Part shown: positions 44,155 to 54,420 of the stretch, in pieces | How the letters are laid out: each line of letters begins with the position of its first letter | How positions within the stretch are numbered: position 1 is the stretch's first letter | Source: Mycobacterium deserti | GTDB lineage: Bacteria > Actinomycetota > Actinomycetes > Mycobacteriales > Mycobacteriaceae | DNA length: 64,000 nt | Reading direction: 5' to 3' | Assembly: GCF_025345615.1 (NCBI RefSeq) | Contig: NZ_JAODWD010000004.1 | Span: forward strand, 1-64,000 | Notes under the pieces: model-generated | The model's input: only the letters and a program-made list of their open reading frames with translations | What the model was told of the DNA's origin: nothing | Database searches by the model: none | Made by a program: the position numbers and the translations under genes

Positions 44155-45633
44155 GTGGTCGAGACCGACGCGACGCGGTCGGCCGCTGCTGAGCACTCGC
44201 CGATCCGACGGCCACGACTGCTGGTCGCCGGGCTCAGCATCGTGGTCTTGACGGTCGCGGTCCTGCAGACCGCCGTCGTCCCCGTCATCGGCGTCATCGC
44301 CGACCAACTCGACGTGTCCACCGTCGCGGTCAGTTGGACCGTGACCGCCAACCTGTTGGCGGCAGCGGCGGCCACCCCGCTGCTGGGCAGGTTGGCCGAC
44401 CTGCACAGCAAGAAGCGCGTGCTGGTTGCCGTGCTCATCGTGGTCTTGATCGGGTCGGTCCTCGCCGCGGTCACATCGTCGCTTCCCCTGCTGATCGCGG
44501 CGCGCGTCCTGCAGGCGGCGTCGTTCGCGCTGTATCCGATCAGCGTGGCGGTGCTGCGGGAAGAACTGGCGCGGGAACGACTGATGCCCGCCATGGCGGT
44601 GATGTCCGGGACGTTGGGGTTCGGCGGCGGGGTCGGACTGGTCGTCGTGGGGCTGCTGATGGCCGGCGACGCGGGCTATCACCGGGTGTTCTGGTTGACC
44701 ACCGCGTTCACCGTGCTCGTGCTGGCCATCGTGGTGCTCATCGTCCCGGCCCGTCCGCGACGTGTCGTGGGCACTATCGACTGGCTCGGCGCCGCCGGAC
44801 TGGCCGCCGGGCTGTCGGCGGTTCTGCTGGCCGTCACCCAGGGCAACTCGTGGGGCTGGGCGTCCCCGGCCACCATCGGCTCAGCCGCGTCGGGCCTCGG
44901 CGTGCTCGTCGGCTGGTGGGTGTGGGAACGTCGGACCCGTCATCCGCTGGTATCCATCGAGATGCTGACCCGCAGGCCGATCATGCTCACCAACCTGGCC
45001 ACCATATTCGTCGGGATGGGCCTGTACTTCGCGTTCCTCGGCCTCACGCAGTTCGTTCAGATACCCCGAGACGCAGCAGGTTACGGCTTCGGTGCCACTG
45101 TCCTCGAGGCCAGCGTCGTCTACCTGCTGCCCGGCGCGCTCGCCGGCTTCCTGATCGCGGTGTTGAGCGGACGCTTCGTCGACCGGTTCGGCGCCCGACC
45201 GGTGCTCATGGTTGCGGCGCTGGCGGGGATAGCAGGGTTTCTGTTCATCGCACTCGCCCACTCGGCCTCGTGGCAGGTCGTCGTCGCCGGGATCCTTGCG
45301 AACATCTACATCAGCCTGGGGTACGGCGCGCTGCCCGCGCTCATCGTCAGCGAAGTCGACGCGGGCGAGACGGGCGTGGCGACCGGCATGAACGCGATCG
45401 CCCGCACGATCGGGAGTTCGACGGCCGCCGCGGTCGTGGCCGTGCTGCTCAGCCGGATGGTCGCCGGAACCGGTGTGCCGGTGGAGAGCAGCTTCGTCGC
45501 GATCTTCGTCGGCGGCGCGACGACCGCGGCCCTCGCGATGGGGCTGATCGCCCTGTCACGTCCGCGGCCACGCACGATGGAATCCGTGGAGGCACGGTGC
45601 GAATCCCGCGCCATGAACCACGAGTGGGGTTAG
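44155..45633 (+). CDS. MFS transporter, 14-helix DHA2-like
   Basis: 492 residues from GTG 44155. Motif A is LLGRLADLHSKKRVL in the first cytoplasmic loop; motif C-like GTLGFGGGVGLVVVG lies in helix 5, as in drug:H+ antiporters. About fourteen hydrophobic helices. It probably exports small hydrophobic compounds; the substrate is unknown. Ends four bases inside the convergent SRPBCC gene. Confidence 0.88.
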   Translation: MVETDATRSAAAEHSPIRRPRLLVAGLSIVVLTVAVLQTAVVPVIGVIADQLDVSTVAVSWTVTANLLAAAAATPLLGRLADLHSKKRVLVAVLIVVLIGSVLAAVTSSLPLLIAARVLQAASFALYPISVAVLREELARERLMPAMAVMSGTLGFGGGVGLVVVGLLMAGDAGYHRVFWLTTAFTVLVLAIVVLIVPARPRRVVGTIDWLGAAGLAAGLSAVLLAVTQGNSWGWASPATIGSAASGLGVLVGWWVWERRTRHPLVSIEMLTRRPIMLTNLATIFVGMGLYFAFLGLTQFVQIPRDAAGYGFGATVLEASVVYLLPGALAGFLIAVLSGRFVDRFGARPVLMVAALAGIAGFLFIALAHSASWQVVVAGILANIYISLGYGALPALIVSEVDAGETGVATGMNAIARTIGSSTAAAVVAVLLSRMVAGTGVPVESSFVAIFVGGATTAALAMGLIALSRPRPRTMESVEARCESRAMNHEWG

Positions 45634-46058
45634 CGCAGTGCCGCCAGGTTGGCGACCGACTTCTTCACGTCTGACTCGAGAACCCTCGCGACCAGCTTGC
45701 CCACCGGGGTGCTGAGCACACCGCCGGACAGGTCGGCCAGAACCTGGAAGGTGGAGCCGGGCTTGTCGTCGCGCACACACAGCGTCAACGCGATTCGGAT
45801 GCCCGGTCGGCCCCTGCCGACCATCTCGATCTGCTTCGGTTCGTCGTAGCGGGTGACCCGCCAATGCACGGTGTTGCGAAAGCCTTTGACCTTGATGCAC
45901 GAGGACACGCAGGTGCCGACCTCGATCTGCGGAGGCACCTCGCTGCGCCACCCATTGAAGATCGTCAGCCATTCGTCGAAGCGCCGCAGATCCGATGCCA
46001 GCGCCCAGGCCTTCTCCGGGACCAGATCCGACGACACCGAGACATCCACCGTTGCCAT
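45630..46058 (-). CDS. SRPBCC-family protein
   Basis: 142 residues from ATG 46058 with GGAGAAG upstream. START/polyketide-cyclase-like pattern: VSVSSDLVPEKAWALASDLRRFDEWL, HWRVTRYDEPKQIEMVG, and a C-terminal helix LVARVLESDVKKSVANL. Mycobacterial relatives are short ligand-binding proteins of unknown role. Confidence 0.82.
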   Translation of the reverse strand: MATVDVSVSSDLVPEKAWALASDLRRFDEWLTIFNGWRSEVPPQIEVGTCVSSCIKVKGFRNTVHWRVTRYDEPKQIEMVGRGRPGIRIALTLCVRDDKPGSTFQVLADLSGGVLSTPVGKLVARVLESDVKKSVANLAALR

Positions 46059-46303
46059 GTCTTCTCCACTACCCGGTGTGCAGGGCCGCATAAACGGGTC
46101 CCGGGGTTCGACCAATACGGCGGGCTCAGGCTGCGAAACTGAACCGGCACGCTCCCACCCCGTCAGCCGACCGCTGCCAGACCGGCGGGGTCCACTACCC
46201 GAGCAGCGGATTCTTGCGGTATCCCTCGCCTGTGACGAAGGATTCCATTGTCGAAATGTAAATTCGTTGCGGAATCGCTTGCGAAGGGGCGTGTGATCGG
46301 CGA

Positions 46304-47545
46304 TTGTTTACCCACAGCATCGGGGGGTGTCTGGAGGAAGGATCTGCCCTGACCGGCTCACATACCACGGCTATCGACACATCGGCGGGACACGACGCGA
46401 CCGGCCGCGCCCCTGGCGGCCCCGTCATCGAAATCGACAACGTCACCAAACGCTTCGGCGACTATGTCGCCGTCGCTGAGGCGGACTTCTCGATCGCGTC
46501 AGGCGAGTTCTTCTCGATGCTCGGGCCGTCGGGCTGCGGTAAGACGACGACGCTGCGGATGATCGCCGGGTTCGAGAGCCCCAGCTCCGGCGCCATCCGA
46601 CTCGAGGGCACCGACGTCTCCCGGGTGCCGCCGCACAAACGCAACGTCAACACGGTGTTCCAGCATTACGCCCTGTTCCCCCACATGAGCGTGTGGGACA
46701 ACGTCGCGTACGGCCCCCGCAGCAAGAAGGTCGACAAGGCACAGGTCCGCAAGCGCGTCGATGAGCTGCTGGAGATCGTGCGCCTGACCGACTTCGCCGA
46801 GCGCAGGCCGGCCCAGTTGTCCGGTGGCCAGCAGCAGCGGGTGGCGCTGGCGCGGGCGCTGGTCAACTACCCCAGCGCGCTGCTGCTCGACGAACCGCTC
46901 GGCGCGCTCGACCTCAAGCTGCGCCAGGTGATGCAGTTCGAACTCAAGCGCATCCAGCGCGAGGTCGGGATCACGTTCATCTACGTGACCCACGACCAAG
47001 AGGAAGCGCTGACGATGAGCGACCGGATCGCAGTCATGAACGCGGGCAACGTCGACCAGATCGGGACGCCGACCGAGATCTACGACCGGCCGTCCACAGT
47101 GTTCGTGGCGAGCTTCATCGGACAGGCGAATCTGTGGCCGGGCCGCCAGACCGGTCGCATGAACAGCGACTTCGTGGAAGTCGAGGTGCTCGGCACGACG
47201 TTGAAGGCCCGCCCCGGGGAAACCGCGATCGAACCCGGTGGCCAGGCGACGCTGATGGTGCGTCCCGAGCGGGTGCGGGTGTCCATGGACGTGCCATCGG
47301 GTGACGTCGCGACGGTGCGGGCGACGGTGCGCGACCTGACATTCCAGGGTCCTGTCGTGCGGTTGTCGCTGGCCGCACCCGATGACTCGACGATCCTCGC
47401 GCACGTCGGCCCCGAGCAGGACCTGCCGTTGCTGCGTCCCGGCGACGAGGTGCATGTCTGCTGGGCGCCCGACGCCTCGCTGGTACTTCCCGCTGCCGAC
47501 ATCCCCACCACCGAAGATCTCGAAGAGATGCTCGACGACTCCTGA
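46304..47545 (+). CDS. potA: Spermidine/putrescine-type ABC transporter ATPase
   Basis: 413 residues from TTG 46304. The ribosome-like GGAGGAAGG at 46333-46341 fits better with a CTG at 46349, so the true start may be 15 codons later. Motifs: Walker [11 protein letters not shown]-loop [11 protein letters not shown], signature LSGGQQQR, Walker [13 protein letters not shown], and H-loop THDQEEA. A C-terminal TOBE domain ([11 protein letters not shown]) follows. It heads the operon for polyamine-like uptake. Confidence 0.9.
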   Translation: MFTHSIGGCLEEGSALTGSHTTAIDTSAGHDATGRAPGGPVIEIDNVTKRFGDYVAVAEADFSIASGEFFSMLGPSGCGKTTTLRMIAGFESPSSGAIRLEGTDVSRVPPHKRNVNTVFQHYALFPHMSVWDNVAYGPRSKKVDKAQVRKRVDELLEIVRLTDFAERRPAQLSGGQQQRVALARALVNYPSALLLDEPLGALDLKLRQVMQFELKRIQREVGITFIYVTHDQEEALTMSDRIAVMNAGNVDQIGTPTEIYDRPSTVFVASFIGQANLWPGRQTGRMNSDFVEVEVLGTTLKARPGETAIEPGGQATLMVRPERVRVSMDVPSGDVATVRATVRDLTFQGPVVRLSLAAPDDSTILAHVGPEQDLPLLRPGDEVHVCWAPDASLVLPAADIPTTEDLEEMLDDS

Positions 47546-47617
47546 CTGCCGCCGGCGGCGCATCCGATCCCGGTCGGCCGTCTCCCCCTCCCTCCATCGA
47601 CGAAAGGCTCAGTCGCC

Positions 47618-48805
47618 ATGCCCAATGAATTCGATCCCCGACTCTTCTCGCGGCTCGCGACGAACCGCACCTCGCGGCGCCGGTTCCTCGGCGGTGGCGC
47701 CGCCGCCGCAGCGGCGCTTGCGCTGGGCCCGTCGGTGCTGGCCGCCTGCGGTTCGGACAGCGGCAGCTCCGGAGAGACGTCGACCAGCCAGGACAGCGGG
47801 CCGGCCAGCGGCACATTGCGGATCTCGAACTGGCCGCTGTACATGGCCGACGGATTCGTCGCCGCCTTCCAGACCGCGTCGGGCATCACGGTGGATTACA
47901 AGGAAGACTTCAACGACAACGAGGAGTGGTTCGCGAAGGTCAAGGAACCCTTGTCGCGCAAGCAGGACATCGGCGCCGACCTCGCGGTGCCGACCACGTT
48001 CATGGCCACCCGGCTGCACGGCCTTGGCTGGCTCAACGACATCAGCGACTCCGGATGGTCGAACAAGAAGAACCTGCGTCCCGACCTTCTCGAGGCCAGC
48101 GTCGACCCGGACCGCAAATTCAGCGCGCCCTACATGTCGGGCCTGGTCGGCCTCGCGTACAACCGGGCCGCGACCGGCCGCGACATCAAGACCCTCGACG
48201 ACCTGTGGGATCCGGCGTTCAAGGGACGGGTCAGCCTGTTCTCCGATGCCCAGGACGGTCTCGGCATGATCATGATGTCGCAGGGCGGCTCACCTGAGAG
48301 CCCGAGCACCGAGTCGGTGCAGAAGGCCATCGACCTGGTGCGCGAACAGAAGGACAGAGGCCAGATCCGCCGGTTCACCGGCAACGACTACGCTGACGAC
48401 CTTGCCGCGGGCAATATCGCTGTCGCCCAGGCTTATTCGGGTGACGTCGTGCAGCTGCAGGCTGACAACCCCGATCTTCAGTTCATCGTTCCGGAATCCG
48501 GTGGCACCACCTTCGTCGACACCATGGTGATTCCCTACACCACGCAGAACCAGAAGGCCGCCGAGGCGTGGATCAACTACATCTACGATCGGCCCAACTA
48601 CGCGAAGCTGATCGCCTTCACCCAGTTCGTCCCCGTGCTCGCGGACATGACCGACGAGCTCAACAAGATCAACCCCGGGGTGGCAGGCAACCCATTGATC
48701 AACCCGCCGAAGGACGTCCTGGACAGGTCAAAGGGCTGGGCGCCGCTGTCCGACGAGCAGACGATGGAATACAACACCGCCTACGCAGCGGTCACCGGCG
48801 CCTGA
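47618..48805 (+). CDS. potD: Polyamine-type substrate-binding lipoprotein
   Basis: 395 residues. The N-terminus has a twin-arginine signal (SRRRFLGGG) followed by a lipobox (VLAAC), so the protein is probably exported folded and anchored as a lipoprotein. The mature part fits the PotD/PotF fold: TLRISNWPLYMADGFVAAFQ, YKEDFNDNEEWFAKV, and SGLVGLAYNRAATGRDIKTLDDLWDPAFKG. It would bind polyamines or a similar small cation and deliver it to PotB/PotC. Confidence 0.92.
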   Translation: MPNEFDPRLFSRLATNRTSRRRFLGGGAAAAAALALGPSVLAACGSDSGSSGETSTSQDSGPASGTLRISNWPLYMADGFVAAFQTASGITVDYKEDFNDNEEWFAKVKEPLSRKQDIGADLAVPTTFMATRLHGLGWLNDISDSGWSNKKNLRPDLLEASVDPDRKFSAPYMSGLVGLAYNRAATGRDIKTLDDLWDPAFKGRVSLFSDAQDGLGMIMMSQGGSPESPSTESVQKAIDLVREQKDRGQIRRFTGNDYADDLAAGNIAVAQAYSGDVVQLQADNPDLQFIVPESGGTTFVDTMVIPYTTQNQKAAEAWINYIYDRPNYAKLIAFTQFVPVLADMTDELNKINPGVAGNPLINPPKDVLDRSKGWAPLSDEQTMEYNTAYAAVTGA

Positions 48806-48834
48806 CGAATGGCGCTGCGGACGCGAGGAGCATA

Positions 48835-49710
48835 ATGGCGGGAGTCGCCACCAGCGGTCGACAGCGCAGCAGGATCGCGCCGTATCTGATGATCCTGCCC
48901 GCGCTGGCCTACCTCGCGGTCTTCTTCGTCGTGCCGTTCTTCTCGCTGGCACGCACGTCGCTGTCGTCGACGGCCGGTTCGGTGTACATGCCCACCCTGA
49001 CGTTCTCATGGAACTTCGGCAACTACACCGACGCGTTCACGCGGTATCAGGACCAGATCCTGCGGTCGTTCGGCTATGCGATCAGCGCGACGCTGCTGTG
49101 CGTGCTGCTCGCCTTTCCGCTGGCGTACGTGATCGCATTCAAGGCCGGTCGGTTCAAGAACCTCATCCTCGGGTTGGTGATCCTGCCGTTCTTCGTCACG
49201 TTCCTGATCCGCACCATTGCGTGGAAAACCATTCTCGCCGACGACGGTTGGGTGGTCAGTGCCCTGGACGCCATCGGGGCGCTGGGCAGCGACGGCAGGT
49301 TGCTGTCGACAAGCTGGGCGGTGATCGGCGGACTGACCTACAACTGGATCATCTTCATGATCCTGCCGTTGTACGTGAGTCTGGAGAAGATCGACCCCCG
49401 GCTCATCGAGGCCTCGAAGGACCTGTACTCGTCGAACACCCGCAGTTTCACCAAAGTGATTCTGCCGCTGTCGATGCCGGGCCTGCTGGCCGGCAGCCTG
49501 CTGGTCTTCATCCCGGCGGCGGGCGACTTCATCAACGCCGAGTATCTGGGCAGCACGCAGACAACCATGATCGGCAACGTCATTCAGCAGCAGTTCCTGG
49601 TGGTCAAGGACTATCCCGCGGCGGCGGCGTTGAGCATGGTGCTGATGCTGATCATTCTCGCCGGTGTGCTGCTCTACACGCGGGCACTGGGCACGGAGGA
49701 CCTCGTATGA
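48835..49710 (+). CDS. potB: Polyamine-type ABC permease, first subunit
   Basis: 291 residues from ATG 48835 with GAGGAG upstream. About six helices. The EAA loop contacting the ATPase is visible as EASKDLYSSNTRSFTKVILPLSMPGLLAG. ATGA overlap with the next gene. Part of a four-gene uptake operon. Confidence 0.9.
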   Translation: MAGVATSGRQRSRIAPYLMILPALAYLAVFFVVPFFSLARTSLSSTAGSVYMPTLTFSWNFGNYTDAFTRYQDQILRSFGYAISATLLCVLLAFPLAYVIAFKAGRFKNLILGLVILPFFVTFLIRTIAWKTILADDGWVVSALDAIGALGSDGRLLSTSWAVIGGLTYNWIIFMILPLYVSLEKIDPRLIEASKDLYSSNTRSFTKVILPLSMPGLLAGSLLVFIPAAGDFINAEYLGSTQTTMIGNVIQQQFLVVKDYPAAAALSMVLMLIILAGVLLYTRALGTEDLV

Positions 49711-50552
49711 CCGCTCAGGCGGTGGAGGCCGCCACCCGCGGGACTCCGGCAAAATCCGTGAAGGGCAGCCCGAAGTGGGGTGATGTACTGCTCCGGATCG
49801 TCGCGGGACTGGCACTCGTGTACCTGTTCCTGCCGATCTTCGTCATCGTGCTGTTTTCGTTCAACGACCCCAAAGGCAAATTCAACTACACCTGGCAGGG
49901 TTTCACGCTCGACAACTGGGCGGACCCGTTCAAGTACCCCGCGTTGACCAACGCGATGAAGCTGAGTTTGAACGTCGCGGCGGTCTCGACGCTGGTGGCG
50001 CTGGTACTCGGGTCGCTGGTGGCGATCGCGCTGGTACGCCAGCGTTGGCGGGGTCAGCGGGCCGTCGACACGTTTCTGATACTGCCGCTCACCGCACCCG
50101 AGGTGGTGATGGGCGCCGCACTGCTGGTCCTGTTCCTCGACATGGGCCAGCCGACCGGCTATGTGACAATTGTGCTGTCGCACATCGCTTTCGAGGTGAG
50201 CTTCATCGCGATGACGGTGCGAGCGCGGGTACGGGGGTTCGACTGGACCCTCGAGGACGCGTCGATGGACCTCGGCGCCAGCCCGACGCGAACCTTCTTC
50301 CGCGTGACGCTGCCGCTGATCATTCCCGGCATCGTGGCCGCGGGCATGTTGTCGTTCGCGTTGTCGCTCGACGACTTCATCATCACCTACTTCGTCAGCG
50401 GGTCGTCGGTCACGTATCCGCTGTACGTCAACGCCGCGGTCAAAGCGGCCGTCCCGCCGCAGATCAATGTCCTCGCGACCGCGATCCTGGTGGTGAGCCT
50501 GATCCTGTTGGCGCTGGGAACCCTCTACCGGCGCAAGCGAATCGCTACCTAG
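49707..50552 (+). CDS. potC: Polyamine-type ABC permease, second subunit
   Basis: 281 residues from ATG 49707. Six helices; the EAA-type loop is EDASMDLGASPTRTFFRVTLPLIIPGIVAAG, and the FSLDDF-like SFALSLDDFIITYFVSG is characteristic of PotC. Pairs with PotB in the membrane. Its end overlaps the convergent DUF385-type gene by 8 bases. Confidence 0.9.
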   Translation: MTAQAVEAATRGTPAKSVKGSPKWGDVLLRIVAGLALVYLFLPIFVIVLFSFNDPKGKFNYTWQGFTLDNWADPFKYPALTNAMKLSLNVAAVSTLVALVLGSLVAIALVRQRWRGQRAVDTFLILPLTAPEVVMGAALLVLFLDMGQPTGYVTIVLSHIAFEVSFIAMTVRARVRGFDWTLEDASMDLGASPTRTFFRVTLPLIIPGIVAAGMLSFALSLDDFIITYFVSGSSVTYPLYVNAAVKAAVPPQINVLATAILVVSLILLALGTLYRRKRIAT

Positions 50553-50898
50553 TCAGCGAGACTCGCACCGACACCCGGCCCTGAGGGTCTCGGTCTGCCA
50601 CGGCGTGCGCGATACGGTCTCGTCGGTCGAGTCCGAGCACTGTGATCGGACCGCCGTCACCGAGGAAGTTGCGCCACCACGTCTTGGCGTCGGGTGCGGC
50701 GACGCCGATGACGATGCCGTCGGCGCAGCGCCGGTACCCGACCGGCAATTCGAACGTCTGACCCGATCGGCGGCCGACGTAGCGGATCTTGACCAGGCCG
50801 CGTCCGAGTACGCGACCCACCACCGGCGCGTCGAGAAGAGCGACGGCCACCGCGTTGACGGTGCGGACGAAGACCGAGTCGGACATTCTCGATGGCAT
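50545..50898 (-). CDS. Deazaflavin (F420)-dependent nitroreductase-family protein
   Basis: 117 residues from ATG 50898. The small split-barrel pattern of Ddn/DUF385 proteins is seen: IRYVGRRSGQTFELPVGYRR, VIGVAAPDAKTWWRNFLGDGG, and PITVLGL. Family members use F420H2 to reduce quinones or nitro compounds. Activity here not established. Confidence 0.8.
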   Translation of the reverse strand: MPSRMSDSVFVRTVNAVAVALLDAPVVGRVLGRGLVKIRYVGRRSGQTFELPVGYRRCADGIVIGVAAPDAKTWWRNFLGDGGPITVLGLDRRDRIAHAVADRDPQGRVSVRVSLTR

Positions 50899-50941
50899 GT
50901 GGACTCCTTCGGTTCACAGACTCGTCGCAGCAGAGGCATTC

Positions 50942-51832
50942 TCAGGAGCCGACTTCGGCCGGTATCGCCGGCGCTGCCCTTGCGCCGGTTCTCGCCGCAC
51001 CGACCCCGGCGATCACCACGAAGCAGATGCCCACCACGCCCGCCGAACCCGGCACCTGGTTCAGCACGATGAATCCGACGATCATCGCGAACGCCGGTTC
51101 GAGCGCCATGAGCGTGCCGAACGCCGCCGTCGTCAGCCTGCGCAACGCGAGCAGTTCCAGTGCGAACGGCACCACGGGGAGCAGGATCGCCAGGCCGATA
51201 CCGATCAGCAGGATTTCGAGGGTCATGCGCTCGAACACCGCGGGGCCCACGGTGAGAGTGGCCACGAGGCCTGCCACGGGCATCGAGACCGCAAGGCCGT
51301 TGATTCCGGCGACCGCGTCACCGACCCGCTGGGTGAGCAGGATGTAGGCGGCCCAGCACACCGCCGATGCCAGCGCGTAGAGCACACCGACCGGATCGAC
51401 CGTGCCGCTCCATGGCTGGGTGAGCAGCACGACGCCCGCGGCCGCCAAGCCCGGCCACGCCACGCGGTGCCAGCCCTTGCCGTGGGCTACCGCGACGCTG
51501 AGCGGCCCGAGGAACTCCAACGCGCTGGCGGTTCCCAGCGGAATCCGGTCGAGCGCCGCCATGAACAGCAGCGTGATGCCCGCAGTGACCACGCCGAGCA
51601 ACGCGCACATCGCAAAGCTGCTGCGGGTGAACGCACTTCGCTTCGGCCGTACGAGGAGCAACAGGATGATTCCCGCCCAGGCCAGGCGAAGCCAAGCGGC
51701 CCCCTCCACCCCGATGCGTTCGATCAACGTGACCGCGAGCGCCAGACCGAGTTGGACGCACAGCATGGACACCATCGCCATGAGCGCGCCGCTTCGGGCC
51801 TGGTCGGTCGTCACTCCTGCATTGAACGGCAC
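50942..51832 (-). CDS. EamA/DMT-family exporter (RhtA-like)
   Basis: 296 residues from GTG 51832. Ten hydrophobic helices in two EamA repeats (WLRLAWAGIILLLLV and LEFLGPLSVAVA in the first half; YALASAVCWAAYILLTQRVG in the second). RhtA relatives export amino acids such as threonine and homoserine. Divergent from a LysR gene with two palindromes between, so export is probably controlled by that regulator. Confidence 0.87.
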   Translation of the reverse strand: MPFNAGVTTDQARSGALMAMVSMLCVQLGLALAVTLIERIGVEGAAWLRLAWAGIILLLLVRPKRSAFTRSSFAMCALLGVVTAGITLLFMAALDRIPLGTASALEFLGPLSVAVAHGKGWHRVAWPGLAAAGVVLLTQPWSGTVDPVGVLYALASAVCWAAYILLTQRVGDAVAGINGLAVSMPVAGLVATLTVGPAVFERMTLEILLIGIGLAILLPVVPFALELLALRRLTTAAFGTLMALEPAFAMIVGFIVLNQVPGSAGVVGICFVVIAGVGAARTGARAAPAIPAEVGS

Positions 51833-51840
51833 TGCGATCG

Positions 51841-51888
51841 TTCACGTCCACGTGAATAACCTGGACATACCGTTCACCTATCGTGAAC
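51841..51888. promoter_or_regulatory. Two LysR-type operator palindromes
   Basis: TTCACGT-CC-ACGTGAA (51841-51856) and GTTCAC-CTATC-GTGAAC (51872-51888) lie side by side between the divergent EamA and LysR genes. The second contains the T-N11-A LysR core. The double arrangement (recognition plus activation site) is typical of LysR promoters. Confidence 0.65.
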
Positions 51889-51898
51889 AATCACCGCC

Positions 51899-52816
51899 GT
51901 GGACACTCGCCGCCTGCAGTTGCTGTTGGCGTTGTCACGGCTCGGGTCCATGCGTGCGGTTGCGCAGACGCACCACCTCACCACGTCGACCGTGTCCCAG
52001 CAGTTCGCCGCGCTGGCAAGGGAAGCCGGTGCGCAACTGATCGAACCGGAAGGACGTCGTGTGCGGCTGACGCCCGCCGGACGGCGCCTCGCCGACCACG
52101 CGGTGACGATTCTGGCCGCAGTCGACAGTGCGCGACTGGACCTCGACCCCGACGCCGAACCCGTCGGCACAGTGCGGATCGGTGGCTTCGCCACCGGGAT
52201 CCGGGTCTCGCTGTTGCCCATCGTCGCCGAACTGGCCGAGCGGTATCCGAAACTGGAATTCGTCATCAGCGAGTACGAACCGATTGAGGCTTTCGCGCTG
52301 CTGACCGATGACGATCTCGACCTCGCGCTGACCTACGACTACAACCTGGCACCCGCGTCACCTGGACCGGTGCTGGAAAGTGTTGCGCTGTGGTCTGTGA
52401 CATGGGGTCTCGGCGTGCCCGCGGACACGACCGACGGACCCGCTGACATCGCGGCGTATGCGGATCGGACGTGGATCGTCAACTCCCGCAATACCGCCGA
52501 CGAGGACGCCGTGCGCACCCTCGCGGCGATGGCCGGCTTCAGCCCGCGCATCGCCCACCAGATCGACAGCCTCGATCTGGTCGAGGAATTGATCGTCGCG
52601 GGCTACGGCGTAGGACTGCTGCCGATCGGACGCCCGACCGGCAGCGGCGTGAAGGTGCTTCCACTGCGCGAACCGAAGGCTGTGCTCACCGCGTACGCGG
52701 TGACCCGGCGGGGTCGCGCGGTATGGCCCCCGCTGCGGGTCGTGCTCGACCGGATGCGGCCCCCTCCTGGCCGGGAGCTTCCCCGGCCACAGTGGCCGCG
52801 CCCGGAAGCCGACTGA
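51899..52816 (+). CDS. LysR-family transcriptional regulator
   Basis: 305 residues from GTG 51899. N-terminal helix-turn-helix LQLLLALSRLGSMRAVAQTHHLTTSTVSQQFAALA, then an effector domain of the periplasmic-binding-protein type starting VGTVRIGGFATGIRVSLLPIV. It stands 10 bases right of the palindromes and probably controls both itself and the EamA exporter. Effector unknown. Confidence 0.9.
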   Translation: MDTRRLQLLLALSRLGSMRAVAQTHHLTTSTVSQQFAALAREAGAQLIEPEGRRVRLTPAGRRLADHAVTILAAVDSARLDLDPDAEPVGTVRIGGFATGIRVSLLPIVAELAERYPKLEFVISEYEPIEAFALLTDDDLDLALTYDYNLAPASPGPVLESVALWSVTWGLGVPADTTDGPADIAAYADRTWIVNSRNTADEDAVRTLAAMAGFSPRIAHQIDSLDLVEELIVAGYGVGLLPIGRPTGSGVKVLPLREPKAVLTAYAVTRRGRAVWPPLRVVLDRMRPPPGRELPRPQWPRPEAD

Positions 52817-52820
52817 CAGC

Positions 52821-54218
52821 TCACTGGCCCAACGTCAACCGCTGCGCGGCCAGGTATCGGTCGAACACCTGCGGCGTAGGGTCCGCGGTGTAGGTCGACG
52901 ACTCGCCCGCCGACCACGTCGGTGGTGAATCCTGTTGAGACAGCGTCCAAGCCGCCTGCCGCGCAGCCCCAAGCGCGACATATTCCGCCGGTGTCGGAAC
53001 GTGCACGGGAGCACCCCAGATCGCGGGAGCAAGGCGCCGGACCGCCTCCGACCGCGCTCCCCCACCCACCAGGATGATGCGTCGCACCTCGACGCCCTGC
53101 GCGACGATCTTGTCGATGCAGTAGGCCATCGAACAGAGCAGACCCTCAACTGCAGCCCGGGCAATGTTCGCGGACAACAGGTTTCGCGTGGTGATGCCGT
53201 GCATGGCTCCCGCAGCGCCGGGAAGATTCGGGGACCGTTCACCGTCGAAGTACGGCACCAGCGTCAACCCGTCCGCGCCCGGCGCCGAAGAAAGCGCCAG
53301 TCGGTCGAACTCGTCGAAATCCACGCCGAGCATGGCGGCCGCGGCGGCCAGGACGGGAGCGCCGTTGAGCGTGCAGACGAGCGGCAGTTGCCGACCTGTC
53401 GCGTCGGCGAATCCGGCCACGATGCCTTCGGGGTCGCGCGGCGCAGTCTCACCAACGGCGCTGACCACCCCTGACGTTCCGAGTGACACCACACAATCGC
53501 CCGGCTGTGCCCCCAAACCCAGTGCGGCCGCCGCGTTGTCACCCGCGCCAGGGCCCAACTCCGCGCCTGTCGAGGTCTGCCCTGCCGAATCACGTGGACC
53601 CAGCACCTCGGGCACGGCCGGACGCCTACCACGCATCGCCGTCTCGAGCACGTCGAACTGGTAACAGTCGGATGCCGCCGAAAAGTACCCAGTCCCGCTG
53701 GCGTCGCTGCGATCGGTACGCAGGTCCCCCAGGTCGTGTGACCCGCGCAGCCGCCACGTCAGCCAGTCGTGCGGCAGGCAGACCGCCGCCGTCGCGTCGG
53801 CGTGCGCTGGTTCGTGGTCGACGAGCCAGCGCAGCTTGGCCGCGGTGATCGCCGCGACCGGCACGACCCCGACACGGTCGGCCCACACGTCGGCTCCGCC
53901 CATGTCGGTAACGAGTTCGGCAGCCGCTTCACTGGACCGAGTGTCGTTCCACAACAGAACATTCCGCACGACGGTCCCATCAGCGGCCAGGCACACCATT
54001 CCGTGCTGTTGCGCCCCGACCGACACCGCGGCAACGTCGTCGAACCCGCCCGCGGCTGTGATGCTGGCCTGCAGTGCCGACCACCACAGTTCGGGGTCGA
54101 CCTCGGTGCCGTCGGGGTGGGGTGAGGATGCCGATCTCTTCACCTCGCCACTGTCGGCGTCGCAGATCACCACCTTGCTCGACTGTGTGGACGAGTCGAT
54201 TCCCGCAACGAGAGGCAC
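52821..54218 (-). CDS. xylB: Xylulokinase (FGGY family)
   Basis: 465 residues from GTG 54218, with TAACTT about seven bases before it, consistent with a leaderless mRNA. FGGY-kinase motifs: [20 protein letters not shown] at the N-terminus, [28 protein letters not shown], and the C-terminal ATP site [18 protein letters not shown]. It phosphorylates D-xylulose to xylulose 5-phosphate. No isomerase or sugar transporter lies next to it, so the physiological substrate is not certain. Confidence 0.88.
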   Translation of the reverse strand: MPLVAGIDSSTQSSKVVICDADSGEVKRSASSPHPDGTEVDPELWWSALQASITAAGGFDDVAAVSVGAQQHGMVCLAADGTVVRNVLLWNDTRSSEAAAELVTDMGGADVWADRVGVVPVAAITAAKLRWLVDHEPAHADATAAVCLPHDWLTWRLRGSHDLGDLRTDRSDASGTGYFSAASDCYQFDVLETAMRGRRPAVPEVLGPRDSAGQTSTGAELGPGAGDNAAAALGLGAQPGDCVVSLGTSGVVSAVGETAPRDPEGIVAGFADATGRQLPLVCTLNGAPVLAAAAAMLGVDFDEFDRLALSSAPGADGLTLVPYFDGERSPNLPGAAGAMHGITTRNLLSANIARAAVEGLLCSMAYCIDKIVAQGVEVRRIILVGGGARSEAVRRLAPAIWGAPVHVPTPAEYVALGAARQAAWTLSQQDSPPTWSAGESSTYTADPTPQVFDRYLAAQRLTLGQ

Positions 54219-54420
54219 GACTGCGAAGTTACTCCGGTCAGCTCGGCGTGCGAGCGATGTCGATGTCGATCTGCTCGAGGACCTCCGCAGCTACCGGCCG
54301 AACCGGACCGACGACGCAACGGGGATGACGGGCTAGTTCAACCAGGTCGCCGCCCAGGGTGGGCGCAGTGAATGCCGGCGATTGTGCACGGCCGACTGCC
54401 GATGCTGAGAGAATCGGGGT

